Origin: JAWVFN01 sp963696625
Lineage (GTDB): Bacteria; Actinomycetota; Thermoleophilia; Solirubrobacterales; 70-9
Direction of reading: 5' to 3'
DNA length: 64,000 bases
Assembly: GCA_963696625.1 (NCBI GenBank)
Contig: CAVOKZ010000047.1
Coordinates: forward strand, 1 to 64,000
Shown here: piece by piece, positions 16,061 to 24,972 of the stretch
How positions within the stretch are numbered: position 1 is the first letter of the stretch
Layout of the letters: each line of letters starts with the position of its first letter
Position numbers and translations under genes: made by a program
The notes under the pieces: model-generated
Told to the model about the DNA's origin: nothing
What the model saw: the letters and a program-made list of their open reading frames with translations, nothing else
Database searches by the model: none

Positions 16061-16321
16061 ATGCCCTCGAAGAAGACTCGCGTCAACGTGGTGCTCGACG
16101 ACGAGCACGCGAGCAAGCTCTCGGCCCTTGCGCAGCGCGCCCACGTCCAAGAGGGAACGCTCGCCCGCTCGCTGTTGTCGAACGCGCTCGAGGACGCCGA
16201 CCCCGATGCAAGAACGGTCACGGAGCTGCTCGACGCGATCCCGGGCGCCTGGGAGCGCACCCAGGAGGGTCTTGCCGAGGCTCGGCGCGGCGACGGAACG
16301 CCGTTGGCCGACCTGGCCTGA
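16061..16321 (+). CDS. Ribbon-helix-helix antitoxin
   Basis: 86 residues, ATG 16061. N-terminal strand-helix-helix TRVNVVLDDEHASKLSALAQRAHVQEGTLARSLL is a typical RHH DNA-binding domain; the acidic C-terminal half (ALEDADPDARTVTELLDAI) would wrap the toxin. Its stop TGA abuts the GTG of the toxin, so the two are translated together. This pair is inserted between cdsA and dxr. Confidence 0.75.
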   Translation: MPSKKTRVNVVLDDEHASKLSALAQRAHVQEGTLARSLLSNALEDADPDARTVTELLDAIPGAWERTQEGLAEARRGDGTPLADLA

Positions 16322-16615
16322 GTGGCGAGGATCATCGTCACGCCGCGCGCTCGGCGTGACGTCGACGGCGCAATTGCAGCGCTGAGTCTGCCGGCCGATA
16401 CGTGGCCGCGGATCGCGAAATCGCTGCGGACGGTTGGTGATTTTCCGCTCGCGGGGCGAGAACTGTCGGGGCGCTGGCGCGAGACGCGCTTCGTACTCGG
16501 GCCGTGGAGCTGGATGCTGTTGCTGTACAGCTACGACGGCGACGCGGACACGGTCTACATCGTCGCCATGCACGATGCACGCTCCTCGACGGCCGCCGCG
16601 CGCCGCAAAGCCTGA
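16322..16615 (+). CDS. RelE/ParE-family toxin
   Basis: 97 residues, GTG 16322. The pattern IIVTPRARRDVDGAIAAL, then WPRIAKSLRTVGDFPLAGREL, FVLGPWSWMLLLYSYDGD and DTVYIVAMHDARSS matches the RelE/ParE fold (helix hairpin then four strands, ending in the V-I--I-H pattern). ParE-like toxins attack gyrase and RelE-like ones cut mRNA; the target cannot be told here. Confidence 0.75.
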   Translation: MARIIVTPRARRDVDGAIAALSLPADTWPRIAKSLRTVGDFPLAGRELSGRWRETRFVLGPWSWMLLLYSYDGDADTVYIVAMHDARSSTAAARRKA

Positions 16616-16704
16616 CAGGCACGCCGAGCGTTCGATTTCAGCCCGCAACTTGAGCGGCGGTTTCCTGTTCCGACAGAGGCAACCAAGTCAAGGAGGGAAG
16701 CAAC

Positions 16705-17235
16705 ATGTGGAGGCACCTCAAGGGCCGGAGGCCCTCGGCGGGGCTCGTTGTCGCGATCGTGGCGCTGGTCGCCGCGCTCGGCGGCACCGCGATCGCCGCC
16801 GGCAAGGTCACGTTCGGATCGCTCAGCAAGGAGACCAAGCAGAAGGTTCTGCCCTACGGATCGTCTGCGTCGCAGGCGGTGCCGTGCGATCCGACCGACG
16901 CGAATTTCAAGGTCTGCGTGCAGGCGAATGTGAAGGTCTCGCAGCAGTTCCAGCGGCGGATGCTGGTGATGGCCAACGGGACCTACACGACGGATGCGGG
17001 CGGGGCGAAGGGCACCTGCCGCCTGCAGGTCGACGGCCAGCCGATCGGGACCGGTGTTGCGCGAATCGGCAGCACCGATGACGGCCACACCGGCGACAAC
17101 GGGGCCGGGTTCGGCCTCAGCGCGATCGCCCAACCGCTGGGCGGTACGCACACCTATTCGCTCGCCTGCAACCAGGCGACGAACAACCTGAAGATCCAGG
17201 ACGCCTCGATCACAGCGATCACGCTGCGGGGTTGA
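16705..17235 (+). CDS. Secreted hypothetical protein
   Basis: 176 residues, ATG 16705 after AAGGAGGG. Signal peptide RRPSAGLVVAIVALVAALGGTAIAA (cleavage ~residue 33), a signature I associate with Thermoleophilia exported proteins. The mature part has four cysteines and a beta-rich repeat-free domain (RRMLVMANGTYTTDAGG, HTYSLACNQATNNLKIQDASITAITL). It looks like a small extracellular beta-sandwich; no function assignable. Confidence 0.75.
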   Translation: MWRHLKGRRPSAGLVVAIVALVAALGGTAIAAGKVTFGSLSKETKQKVLPYGSSASQAVPCDPTDANFKVCVQANVKVSQQFQRRMLVMANGTYTTDAGGAKGTCRLQVDGQPIGTGVARIGSTDDGHTGDNGAGFGLSAIAQPLGGTHTYSLACNQATNNLKIQDASITAITLRG

Positions 17236-17243
17236 GTAACGGC

Positions 17244-17275
17244 GACCGGGGTCAGACCTTGGTCTGACCCCGGTC
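17244..17275. repeat. Palindrome of the GGGGTCAGACC family / possible terminator
   Basis: Two perfect 15-bp arms (GACCGGGGTCAGACC and its complement) are separated by two bases, 9 bp after the secreted-protein stop and 51 bp before dxr. It contains the recurring GGGGTCAGACC core. As RNA it would form a strong hairpin but there is no U-run, so a factor-independent terminator is doubtful. Confidence 0.75.
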
Positions 17276-17325
17276 TTCCAAGACGATTGAGGGCGCGTTG
17301 AGCGGCGGCCCTACACTGGATCGCC

Positions 17326-18474
17326 GTGAAACGCGTCCTCATTCTTGGGTCGACAGGGTCGATCGGAACGCAGGCGCTCGAGGTGATCGAGGGCTCGAAC
17401 GAGCTCGCGCTCGCCGGGCTCTGCGCCGGTTCGAGCTGGGAGGCTGCTGTCGCTCAGGCCGAGCGCCACGGCGCCCCCGTGCTCGCCTTTTCCGACGAGG
17501 ACGCCGCCACGAGCGCCGGCGAGCAGTGGGGAGGGGCGGTGCTCGCGGGCGAGGAGGGGATCCGCGAGCTGATCACCGACTCGAAACCCGACCTGGTGCT
17601 GAACGCGATCGTCGGCGCCGCCGGGCTGGGCCCGACGATCGCCGCCCTCACCGAGGGCATCGACGTGGCGCTCGCCAACAAGGAGTCGCTGGTCGTCGGC
17701 GGCGAGCTGGTGATGGCGCTCGCCGAGGCAACGGGGGCGCAGCTCGTGCCGGTCGACTCCGAGCACTCGGCGCTCCACCAGCTGATCCGCCGCGAGAGCC
17801 CGGGCACGGTCGACCGCCTCGTGCTCACCGCCTCAGGCGGTCCGTTCCGCGGCCGCACCGACCTGGAGAACGTGACCCGCGAGGAGGCGCTGGCGCATCC
17901 GACCTGGGAGATGGGCGGCAAGATCACGATCGACTCGGCGACGCTGACCAACAAGGGCCTCGAGCTGATCGAGGCCCACCATCTGTTCGGCGTGCCCTAC
18001 GAGAGCATCGACGTCGTCGTCCACCCGCAGTCGATCGTCCACGCGCTGGTCCACCTCAACGACGGCGCCTCGATCGCGCACATGGGCTACCCGGACATGC
18101 GGGTGCCGATCTCCTACGCGCTCAACTTTCCCGAACGCGCCGACGTCGAGCTTCGGACCCTCGACCTCGCCGACCTCGGCGAGCTCACCTTCGAGGCGCC
18201 CGACCTCGAGGCCTTCCCCTGCCTGCGCCTGGCCCGCGAGGCCGGCGAGCTGGGCGGCACCGCGCCCTGCGTTCTCAATGCCGCCAACGAGGTCGCGGTC
18301 GAGGCCTTCCTCGCCGGCGAGCTCGGCTTCACCGGCATCGGCGAGGTGATCGAGCGGACGCTCGACGCGATGCCCCTGCGCCAGGTCACCCACTTCCAGG
18401 AGCTGTTCGAAGCCGACGCCGCGGCCCGCGACCACGCGTCCGGCCTCGCCGGGGGGGCGCTGAGCTCGGCGTGA
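17326..18474 (+). CDS. dxr: 1-deoxy-D-xylulose 5-phosphate reductoisomerase
   Basis: 382 residues, GTG 17326. Second step of the MEP isoprenoid pathway. NADPH motif LGSTGSIGTQAL (residues 7-18), ALANKESLVVGGEL, metal/substrate loop PVDSEHSAL, LTASGGPFRGR, HPTWEMGGKITIDSATLTNKGLE, VVVHPQSIVHALV, and the C-terminal APCVLNAANEVAVEAFL. It overlaps rseP by 4 bp (GTGA), the usual dxr-rseP-ispG order. Confidence 0.95.
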   Translation: MKRVLILGSTGSIGTQALEVIEGSNELALAGLCAGSSWEAAVAQAERHGAPVLAFSDEDAATSAGEQWGGAVLAGEEGIRELITDSKPDLVLNAIVGAAGLGPTIAALTEGIDVALANKESLVVGGELVMALAEATGAQLVPVDSEHSALHQLIRRESPGTVDRLVLTASGGPFRGRTDLENVTREEALAHPTWEMGGKITIDSATLTNKGLELIEAHHLFGVPYESIDVVVHPQSIVHALVHLNDGASIAHMGYPDMRVPISYALNFPERADVELRTLDLADLGELTFEAPDLEAFPCLRLAREAGELGGTAPCVLNAANEVAVEAFLAGELGFTGIGEVIERTLDAMPLRQVTHFQELFEADAAARDHASGLAGGALSSA

Positions 18475-19709
18475 GCTGGTTCCTCGTCTTCGTCGGATTC
18501 TGCGCGCTGATCGTCCTCCACGAGGCGGGCCACTTCGCCGCGGCCAAGGCCGTCGGGATGCGGGTCGAGCGCTTCTTCCTGTTCTTCCCGCCGAAGCTGT
18601 TCTCGGTGCGCCGCGGCGAGACCGAGTACGGGATCGGCGCGATCCCGCTCGGCGGCTTCGTGAAGATCACCGGGATGAACCCCGAGGAGCTCGAGGCGGC
18701 GGAGCGGGGCGACGAGAAGCGTGAGCCGACCATGATCGAGTCGATCGAGGGGGCCGACTCGGGGCCGAACACGCCCGGGAAGATCGAGGGTTCGGGGGCG
18801 GTCGACCCGGAGATCCTCAAGCGCGCCTACTACAACCAGCCCGTCTGGAAGCGGATCGTGGTGATCGGCGCGGGTCCGCTGGTCAACATCGTGATCGCCT
18901 TCCTGATTCTCTTCGCGCTCTCGTTCAACGTCGGGGAGCCGACGGCACTCGAGGTCGCCGACGTCAAGGCCGGCGCGCCGGCCGACGGACAGCTCGAGAC
19001 GGGGGACCGGATCGTCTCGGTGGACGGCACCCCGGCGGAGGTCCCCGGGATCACCCAGATCGAGAACCCCGATCAGCGCCTCGACAAGCTCTCGGCCCTC
19101 TCGAAGACCCTGTCGGACCGGGTCAACTCGCACACCTGCGCGGGCGAGCCGACCCACGGGTGCACCGCGACCACGCCGGCCACCGTCCTCGTCAAGCGCG
19201 ACGGCGAGCTCGTAACGCTCCGCATCCCTCCGACCTACGACACCGAGACGACGCCGGGCGATCCTCGCTACCGGCTCGGGTTCAGCTTTGGAACCACCGG
19301 CAACGTGACCGTGCACCGCTCGGCGCCGGAAGCGGCGGGACTCGCGCTCGATCAGATGTGGCTCGTCACCACCCGCACCGTCGAGGTCTTCGCGCGGCTG
19401 TTCGAGACCGAGCAGCGCAAGCAGGTCTCGGGCGTCGTCGGAATCAGCGACGCCGCCCACACCGCGGTCGAGTCGGACAGCCGCCAGGCCTGGCTGATCC
19501 TCGCCCTGGTCAGCCTCTCGCTCGGGATCATCAACCTGTTCCCGTTCCTGCCTCTCGACGGCGGGCACATCTTCTGGAGCCTGGTCGAGAAGCTCCGCGG
19601 CCGCCGCGTCCCGATGGCGACGATCGAGCGCGCGACGGGGGTCGGCTTCCTGGTCTTCATCATGCTGTTCGTCATCGGCCTGACGAACGACATCGGCCGC
19701 CTGAACTAA
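18471..19709 (+). CDS. rseP: RIP metalloprotease (RseP/Rip1-type site-2 protease)
   Basis: 412 residues from GTG 18471 overlapping the dxr stop. Intramembrane zinc protease that releases membrane-held regulators. HEAGH zinc motif at residues 17-21 in the first helix, GIGAIPLGGFVKI, a PDZ domain around residues 155-270 (GAPADGQLETGDRIVSVDGTP) with an inserted Cys-containing loop (HTCAGEPTHGC), and the second zinc region FPFLPLDGGHIFW near the C-terminus. A ~60-residue acidic insert follows the first helices (MNPEELEAAERGDEKRE). Confidence 0.93.
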   Translation: MSWFLVFVGFCALIVLHEAGHFAAAKAVGMRVERFFLFFPPKLFSVRRGETEYGIGAIPLGGFVKITGMNPEELEAAERGDEKREPTMIESIEGADSGPNTPGKIEGSGAVDPEILKRAYYNQPVWKRIVVIGAGPLVNIVIAFLILFALSFNVGEPTALEVADVKAGAPADGQLETGDRIVSVDGTPAEVPGITQIENPDQRLDKLSALSKTLSDRVNSHTCAGEPTHGCTATTPATVLVKRDGELVTLRIPPTYDTETTPGDPRYRLGFSFGTTGNVTVHRSAPEAAGLALDQMWLVTTRTVEVFARLFETEQRKQVSGVVGISDAAHTAVESDSRQAWLILALVSLSLGIINLFPFLPLDGGHIFWSLVEKLRGRRVPMATIERATGVGFLVFIMLFVIGLTNDIGRLN

Positions 19710-19733
19710 CTATTAACTAGGCTTCCTCACAGG

Positions 19734-21545
19734 ATGGAGAGCGCGACTGCGGAGAGGTACGTGTCCGGCGGCCCCGCGAAGCCGCTTCGGGCCGCGAACC
19801 TGATCCGCGCGCTCGAGCAGACCGTCGCCAAGCACGGTGATGCGCCGGCGATAAGGACCGTTGACGACTCGGTCTCGATCAGCTGGGTCGAGCTGCGCGA
19901 CCGCGCCGCGACGATCGCCGGCGGGCTCGCGAAGCTCGGGCTCGAGAAGGGCGACTGCGTCGCGATCCTGCTTGATAACTGCCCCGAGTTCATGCCGATC
20001 GACCTCGGCGCGGTCGCCCTCGGGGCGGTTCCGTTCTCGATCTACGAGACTTCCGCCCCCGAGCAGATCGAGTACGTCTGCGCCGACTCGGAGGCCAAGG
20101 TCGCCTTCGTCGCGCCGGAGTACCTCGATCGCTTCGAGGAGGCGAGGAAGAGCCTTCCCAAGCTCGAGAAGCTGATCGTCGTCGAAGGGGAGGGCGGCGA
20201 CCTGGCGCTCGAAGAGCTCGAGGCGATCGACCCGGACTTCGATATCGAGCCCACGGTCTCAGGCCTCGGACCCGACGACCTGCTGACGCTGATCTACACC
20301 TCGGGCACGACCGGGCCCCCGAAGGGCGTCCAGCTCACGCACCGCAACCTTCTGACCCTGGTCAGCTCGGTCGACGGCACCGTTCCCTTCCCCAACGACG
20401 GCGGCAGGGTGATCTCGTGGCTGCCCGCCGCCCACATCGCCGAGCGCGGCGCCCACTACTACCTACCGGTCAACCTCGGCCTCACGGTCACGATCTGCCC
20501 CGACCCGCGCAAGATCATCGAGTTCCTGCCGCAGGTGCGGCCGAACTGGTTCTTCGCTGTGCCGCGAATCTGGGAGAAGCTCAAGGCGGGGCTCGAGTCT
20601 TCGCTGGCGGCACTCCCGGATGAACAGCGGGTGCCGGCCGAGAAGGGCCTGGAGGCCGCACTGGCGAAGGTGCGTGCCGAGCAGGCCGGCGAACAGGTGC
20701 CCGAAGAGCTCGCCGCCGCGGCCGCGGCCGCAGACGAGCAGATGTTCTCGAAGATGCGCCGGCAGCTGGGGCTGGAGGACATCGCCGCCGTCAACGTCGG
20801 CGCCGCGCCGACCCCGCTCGAGGTGCTCGAGTTCTTCCACGCGATCGGGATCGAGATCGGCGAGCTCTGGGGGATGTCGGAGACCTGCGGAGTCGCGACC
20901 CTGAACCCGCCCGACGCGATCAAGCTCGGCACCGTCGGCCCGCCCATCCCCGGCTGCGAGATCAAGCTCGCCGAGGACGGCGAGGTTCTGGTGCGAACGC
21001 CGGCGAACACGCCCGGCTACCGCAACATGCCCGAGAAGAACGCCGAGACGATCGACTCCGAGGGCTGGCTTCTGACCGGGGACATCGGTGAGCTCGACGA
21101 CGAGGGTTACCTGAAGATCGTCGACCGCAAGAAGGAGCTGATCATCAACGCCGCCGGCAAGAACATGTCGCCGGTCTCGATCGAGTCGCACCTGAAGTCG
21201 GCCAGCCCGCTGATCGGCCAGGTCTGCGCGATCGGCGACCGCCGGCCCTACAACGTGGCGCTGATCGTCCTCGACCCCGACTTTGCGCCCGCCTGGGCCT
21301 CGAAGCACGGCTTCGAGAGCACCGACCCGGAGCGGCTCGTCGCCGAGGAGAAGCTGCTCGAGGCGATCCAGAGCGGGGTCGACGAGGCCAACGAGAAGAT
21401 GGCCCGGGTCGAGCAGATCAAGAAGTTCAAGATCCTGCCCGCCGACTGGCCGCCCGGAGGCGACGAGCTGACGCCGACGATGAAGCTCAAGCGCAAGCCG
21501 ATAGCCGAGAAGTACTCGGCCGAGATTGAAGACCTGTACACCTAG
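19734..21545 (+). CDS. Long-chain acyl-CoA synthetase (AMP-forming)
   Basis: 603 residues, ATG 19734, 24 bp after rseP. Activates fatty acids through acyl-AMP. P-loop LIYTSGTTGPPKGVQLTHRN, gate/A5 motif ELWGMSETCGVATLN, A7/A8 motifs GWLLTGDIGELDDEGYLKIVDRKKELI, and the catalytic lysine region near the end (LTPTMKLKRKPI). A 30-residue Ala/Glu-rich stretch in the middle is typical of FadD15-like enzymes. Not a usual neighbour of rseP/ispG, so it is an insertion in that order. Confidence 0.9.
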   Translation: MESATAERYVSGGPAKPLRAANLIRALEQTVAKHGDAPAIRTVDDSVSISWVELRDRAATIAGGLAKLGLEKGDCVAILLDNCPEFMPIDLGAVALGAVPFSIYETSAPEQIEYVCADSEAKVAFVAPEYLDRFEEARKSLPKLEKLIVVEGEGGDLALEELEAIDPDFDIEPTVSGLGPDDLLTLIYTSGTTGPPKGVQLTHRNLLTLVSSVDGTVPFPNDGGRVISWLPAAHIAERGAHYYLPVNLGLTVTICPDPRKIIEFLPQVRPNWFFAVPRIWEKLKAGLESSLAALPDEQRVPAEKGLEAALAKVRAEQAGEQVPEELAAAAAAADEQMFSKMRRQLGLEDIAAVNVGAAPTPLEVLEFFHAIGIEIGELWGMSETCGVATLNPPDAIKLGTVGPPIPGCEIKLAEDGEVLVRTPANTPGYRNMPEKNAETIDSEGWLLTGDIGELDDEGYLKIVDRKKELIINAAGKNMSPVSIESHLKSASPLIGQVCAIGDRRPYNVALIVLDPDFAPAWASKHGFESTDPERLVAEEKLLEAIQSGVDEANEKMARVEQIKKFKILPADWPPGGDELTPTMKLKRKPIAEKYSAEIEDLYT

Positions 21546-21611
21546 CCGTCTGGTTAGACGGATGTCCGTTGGTGTTTGCCCCTCCAGCCCCTACCTTGTT
21601 CTGCGGACCGC

Positions 21612-21851
21612 ATGGGAATTCGGAAGGGAATCCACCGAGGTGTCACCGGCGTCGTCGTTCTGGCGGTGAGCGCCGCGCTTGCCGCTCCGGCGGCCGCGCA
21701 GACGGTCGATCCCGCCGCGCAGGGCTCGGTCACCCCGGAGCAGGGCATCGGCACCGCCGTCAAGCAGAGCTGCGGCGTCGGCAAGAAGGCCAGGGGCAAG
21801 TCTCACAAGAAGAAGCAGAGCTGCGCCCGCAGCCCGAAGCGCAAGCACTAG
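21612..21851 (+). CDS. Small secreted Lys-rich protein
   Basis: 79 residues, ATG 21612. Signal peptide (GVTGVVVLAVSAALAAPAAAQ, cleaved ~residue 30), then a ~50-residue mature peptide with a strongly basic end (GKKARGKSHKKKQSCARSPKRKH) and two cysteines able to pair. No family known. A secreted cationic peptide; role open. Confidence 0.55.
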   Translation: MGIRKGIHRGVTGVVVLAVSAALAAPAAAQTVDPAAQGSVTPEQGIGTAVKQSCGVGKKARGKSHKKKQSCARSPKRKH

Positions 21852-21891
21852 ACCGAACGACGGCAGCGCCGATCTTCTCTAGGATGGGCCG

Positions 21892-22728
21892 ATGAAGCGG
21901 GGCTGCTTCGCGATTCTGGTGCTGACGTTCACGCTCGCCGCGGCCGGGCCGGCCGAGGGCACGGTCACGATCGGCAGCAATCTGGCGACGCCGCCAACCG
22001 ACAACATGTACTGCTTCTCGATGATCCCGTGCACCGAGACCAACCTGTCGCTGATTGCACCCAACCAGGCGCCGGGCGGGCTGAGGTCGCCTGTCAACGG
22101 AACCGTGACCAGCTGGAGGGCCTCTGCAACGTCCGCCGAGGATCTCCGGCTGCGGATACTCGCGCCGGGAGCAGGCCTCAACTTCACCGGCTCCGGGACC
22201 AGCGCCCCGGCGACGTTCAGCGGCGTCTCCCCGCCGATCCCAACCTCGCTGCCGATCTCGTCGGGCGACGCGATCGGCCTCGGAATCCTCAACAACAACC
22301 TCGTGCAGGGCGCAAACCCCGGCGCCACCGAGATCCACTGGACGGTGCCCGACCTCGCCGATGGCGCCACCCTCGCCGGCACCCCCGGCGGCGCCTACGA
22401 GGTACTCGTCCAGGCCACGATCGAGCCGACCAACACCCTGACCTTCGGCAAGATCACTCGCAACAAGAAGAAGGGGACGGCGACCCTCAGCGTCAGCGTC
22501 CCGAACGCCGGCGCGCTGAGCTATTCAGGCAAGGGCGTCAAGGTCATAGGGCCGGCATCCGTCGCAGCACGCGGAAACATCACGGTGACGATCAAGGCGC
22601 TGGGCAAAGTCCGCAAAAAGCTCAAGTCCTCCGGCAAGGCGATGGTGCGCCCGACGATCACCTTCACCCCTACGAGCGGCACATCAAACGCTCAGCCGAC
22701 CACCGTAAAGCTCAAGAAAAAGCGCTGA
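21892..22728 (+). CDS. Secreted protein with Lys-rich C-terminal domain
   Basis: 278 residues, ATG 21892. Signal peptide at 1-23. A beta-rich central domain has two early cysteines (YCFSMIPC). The C-terminal ~100 residues (LTFGKITRNKKKGTATLSVSVP ... VKLKKKR) form a separate domain that also ends the propeller protein at 48607-49824. That domain has alternating strands, a 'GKGVK' turn and a basic C-terminus and could bind wall or surface polymers (inference). Confidence 0.7.
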   Translation: MKRGCFAILVLTFTLAAAGPAEGTVTIGSNLATPPTDNMYCFSMIPCTETNLSLIAPNQAPGGLRSPVNGTVTSWRASATSAEDLRLRILAPGAGLNFTGSGTSAPATFSGVSPPIPTSLPISSGDAIGLGILNNNLVQGANPGATEIHWTVPDLADGATLAGTPGGAYEVLVQATIEPTNTLTFGKITRNKKKGTATLSVSVPNAGALSYSGKGVKVIGPASVAARGNITVTIKALGKVRKKLKSSGKAMVRPTITFTPTSGTSNAQPTTVKLKKKR

Positions 22729-22787
22729 TTCGAGCGGAACGGCGGGACGCGGGGCGGGGCGTCCCTCCTGAGTAACCTCTAGACCGC

Positions 22788-24053
22788 ATGGCTTCGAAGC
22801 GCCAGATATGGGTCAAGGACGTGCCGATAGGGGGCGGAGCCCCGGTCGCGGTGCAGACGATGACCAAGACCGAGACCGCCAATCTGGCGGCGACGATGGA
22901 CCAGATCCGCACCGTCGCCGAGGCCGGCGCCGACATCGTCCGCGTGGCGGTTCCTCGTGAGAAGGACGCCGAGGCGCTGAAGACGATCGTCGCCGACTCG
23001 CCGATCCCGGTGATCGCCGACATCCACTTCAACCACACGCTGGCGCTGAAGGCGATCGAGGCCGGCGCCCACTGCATCCGCCTCAACCCCGGCAACATCG
23101 GCGGGCCCGAAAAGGTCGCAGAGGTCGCCGAGCTGGCAAGTGCCAAGGGCGTGCCGATGCGGATCGGGGTCAACTCCGGCTCACTGCCGAAGCACCTGCA
23201 CGAGCTCGAGCGCGCGAACTCGGTCGAGGCGCTGGTCGCGGCGGCGGTGGAGTTCGTCGAGATGATGGAGCGGCTGAAATTCGAGGACTTCAAGGTCTCG
23301 ATCAAGTCCACGAACGTCCCCAACACGATCGCCTCCAACCGGCTGCTGGCGGAGAAGATCCCCTACCCGCTGCACCTCGGCATCACCGAGGCGGGGACGA
23401 AGTGGTCGGGGTCGCTCAAGTCCTCGGTCGGGCTCGGAACCCTGCTCGCCGACGGCATCGGCGACACGATCCGGATCAGCCTCTCGACCTTCCACGCCGA
23501 GGAGGAGGTCAAGGTCGCCTGGGAGATCCTCAAGGCTCTGCAGCTGCGCGAGCGGGGCCCGGTGCTGATCGCCTGCCCGACCTGCGGCCGCCTCCAGTTC
23601 GACATGGACACGGTCGTCGCCGAGATCGAGACCCGGCTCGAAGCCTACGTCGAGCCGATCGAGGTCGCCGTCCTCGGCTGCGCCGTCAACGGCATCGGCG
23701 AGGCCTCGCACGCGGACTTCGGCATCACCGGCGCCAAGGACGAGGGCTTGATCTTCGCCCACGGCAAGCCGCTGCGGAAGGTCCCGCAGGCCGAGCTCGT
23801 CGACGCCCTGTTCGCCGAGATCGACAAGTCCTTCGACAAGGGCGAGGTCGAGGTCGACGAGCACAAGGCCTCGGAGGGCGCCGAGTGGCTCGCCAAGATC
23901 GAGGAGGAGAACGCCGGCGAGCTGACGCCCGAGCGCATCGCTCAGATGGAGAAGGAAAAGACGCCCGGGGAGAGCGAGAAGATCCTCCTCGACGAAGAGG
24001 CCTCGCCCACCGCGGGCCGCCGTTTCACCCGCGCTAAGAACCTATCTCTGTAG
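22788..24053 (+). CDS. ispG: 4-hydroxy-3-methylbut-2-enyl diphosphate synthase
   Basis: 421 residues, ATG 22788. [4Fe-4S] enzyme of the MEP pathway. Barrel start VQTMTKTETANLAATMDQI, VPVIADIHFN-like PVIADIHFNHTLAL, RLNPGNIGG, RIGVNSGSL, LGITEAGT, and the cluster cysteines in LIACPTCGRLQFD and AVLGCAVNGIGEA. The C-terminal ~60 residues (KGEVEVDEHKASEGAEWLAKIEEENAG...) are an acidic tail. The last codons CTA TCT CTG TAG coincide with the left end of the IS5-type element, so the native 3' end may have been altered. Confidence 0.94.
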   Translation: MASKRQIWVKDVPIGGGAPVAVQTMTKTETANLAATMDQIRTVAEAGADIVRVAVPREKDAEALKTIVADSPIPVIADIHFNHTLALKAIEAGAHCIRLNPGNIGGPEKVAEVAELASAKGVPMRIGVNSGSLPKHLHELERANSVEALVAAAVEFVEMMERLKFEDFKVSIKSTNVPNTIASNRLLAEKIPYPLHLGITEAGTKWSGSLKSSVGLGTLLADGIGDTIRISLSTFHAEEEVKVAWEILKALQLRERGPVLIACPTCGRLQFDMDTVVAEIETRLEAYVEPIEVAVLGCAVNGIGEASHADFGITGAKDEGLIFAHGKPLRKVPQAELVDALFAEIDKSFDKGEVEVDEHKASEGAEWLAKIEEENAGELTPERIAQMEKEKTPGESEKILLDEEASPTAGRRFTRAKNLSL

Positions 24054-24958
24054 AGGAATTCCTCCCCCTGCATCGAAACCTGCAGCAACCCGTTGAACAA
24101 TCACCGAGGAGGCTGCCGATGGGACTGGTCAACCGCGATGACGGATGGAGGGTTCCCGACTGGCTCTGGGAGCGGATCGAGCCGCTGCTGCCCGCCAGGC
24201 CCGAGCACCCGCTGGGCTGCCACAACCCCCGGGTCCCCGATCGCAACGCGATGGACGCGATCCTGCTGGTCCTGCGGACCGGCATGCAGTGGAACGCTCT
24301 GAACGCAACCGGGATCTGCCACTCCTCCTCGGCTCACCGGCGCTTTCAGGAGTGGGCCCGCGCCGGCGTCTTTGAGGAGTTCTGGCGCCGGGGGCTGCTC
24401 GCCTACGACCAGCTGGTCGGCATCGACTGGAGCTGGATCAGCGTCGACGGGGCGATGGGCAAGGCCCCGCTCGGCGGCGAGCAGACCGGGCCAAATCCCA
24501 CTGATAGAGCCAAAAGGGGGCGAAGCGCTCCCTCATCACCGAGGCATCGGGGATCCCGGTCGGGCTCGCCACCGCCGGCGCGAACCGCAACGACCACAAG
24601 CTCCTGAGGGAGTCGCTGGACTCGATTCCGGTCAAGCGGCCGAAGCCGACCAAGAGAAAGCCGCAGGGCCTCTGCCTCGACAAGGGCTACGACTACCCCG
24701 GAACCCGCGAGATCGCCGCCGAGCACAAGCTCACCCTGCACCTGCGAACCCGCGGCGAGGAGATCGATGACAAAAAGCGCGACCCCGGCTTCAAGGCCCG
24801 GCGCTGGGTGGTCGAGCGCAGCCACTCATGGCTGAACCGCAACCGCGGCCTGCTGATCCGCTGGTCGAAGAAGCCCGAGAACCACGAGGCGCTACATCAC
24901 CTTGCCTTCGGCGTGATTGCCTTCAGGGCCGCCGGGGCCGGAGGCCTATCGAGATAGG
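24041..24958 (+). mobile_element. IS5-type insertion sequence
   Basis: About 918 bp. Short matching ends CCTATCTC (24041-24048) and GAGATAGG (24951-24958) bracket one two-frame transposase gene. The length fits the IS427/IS1031-like part of the IS5 family. The left end overlaps the ispG stop codon. No convincing target duplication is visible, so the exact ends are uncertain. Confidence 0.7.
24119..24957 (+). CDS. IS5-family transposase read in two frames
   Basis: Frame 1 starts at ATG 24119 (WRVPDWLWERIEPLLPARPEHPLG, RTGMQWNAL, SVDGAMGKAPLGGEQTG). Frame 2 continues as KRSLITEASGIPVGLATAGANRND, LCLDKGYDYPGTRE and RWVVERSHSWLNRNRGLLIRW up to TAG 24957. DDE residues: D in SVDG, D in LDKGYD, E in VVERSHSW. 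The switch lies at C-AAAA-GGGGG (24511-24520) and needs a -1 move, e.g. on AGG-GGG. Programmed frameshifting is known for this IS group, so the element may be active. Confidence 0.8.
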
Positions 24959-24972
24959 CCCTTAGGCGCGGC

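Noticed and set aside
17298..18470. A single very long gene covering the dxr region in another frame up to rseP
   Set aside because: The frame over dxr is Arg/Pro-rich shadow sequence; the dxr frame carries all DXR motifs and rseP starts at GTG 18471.
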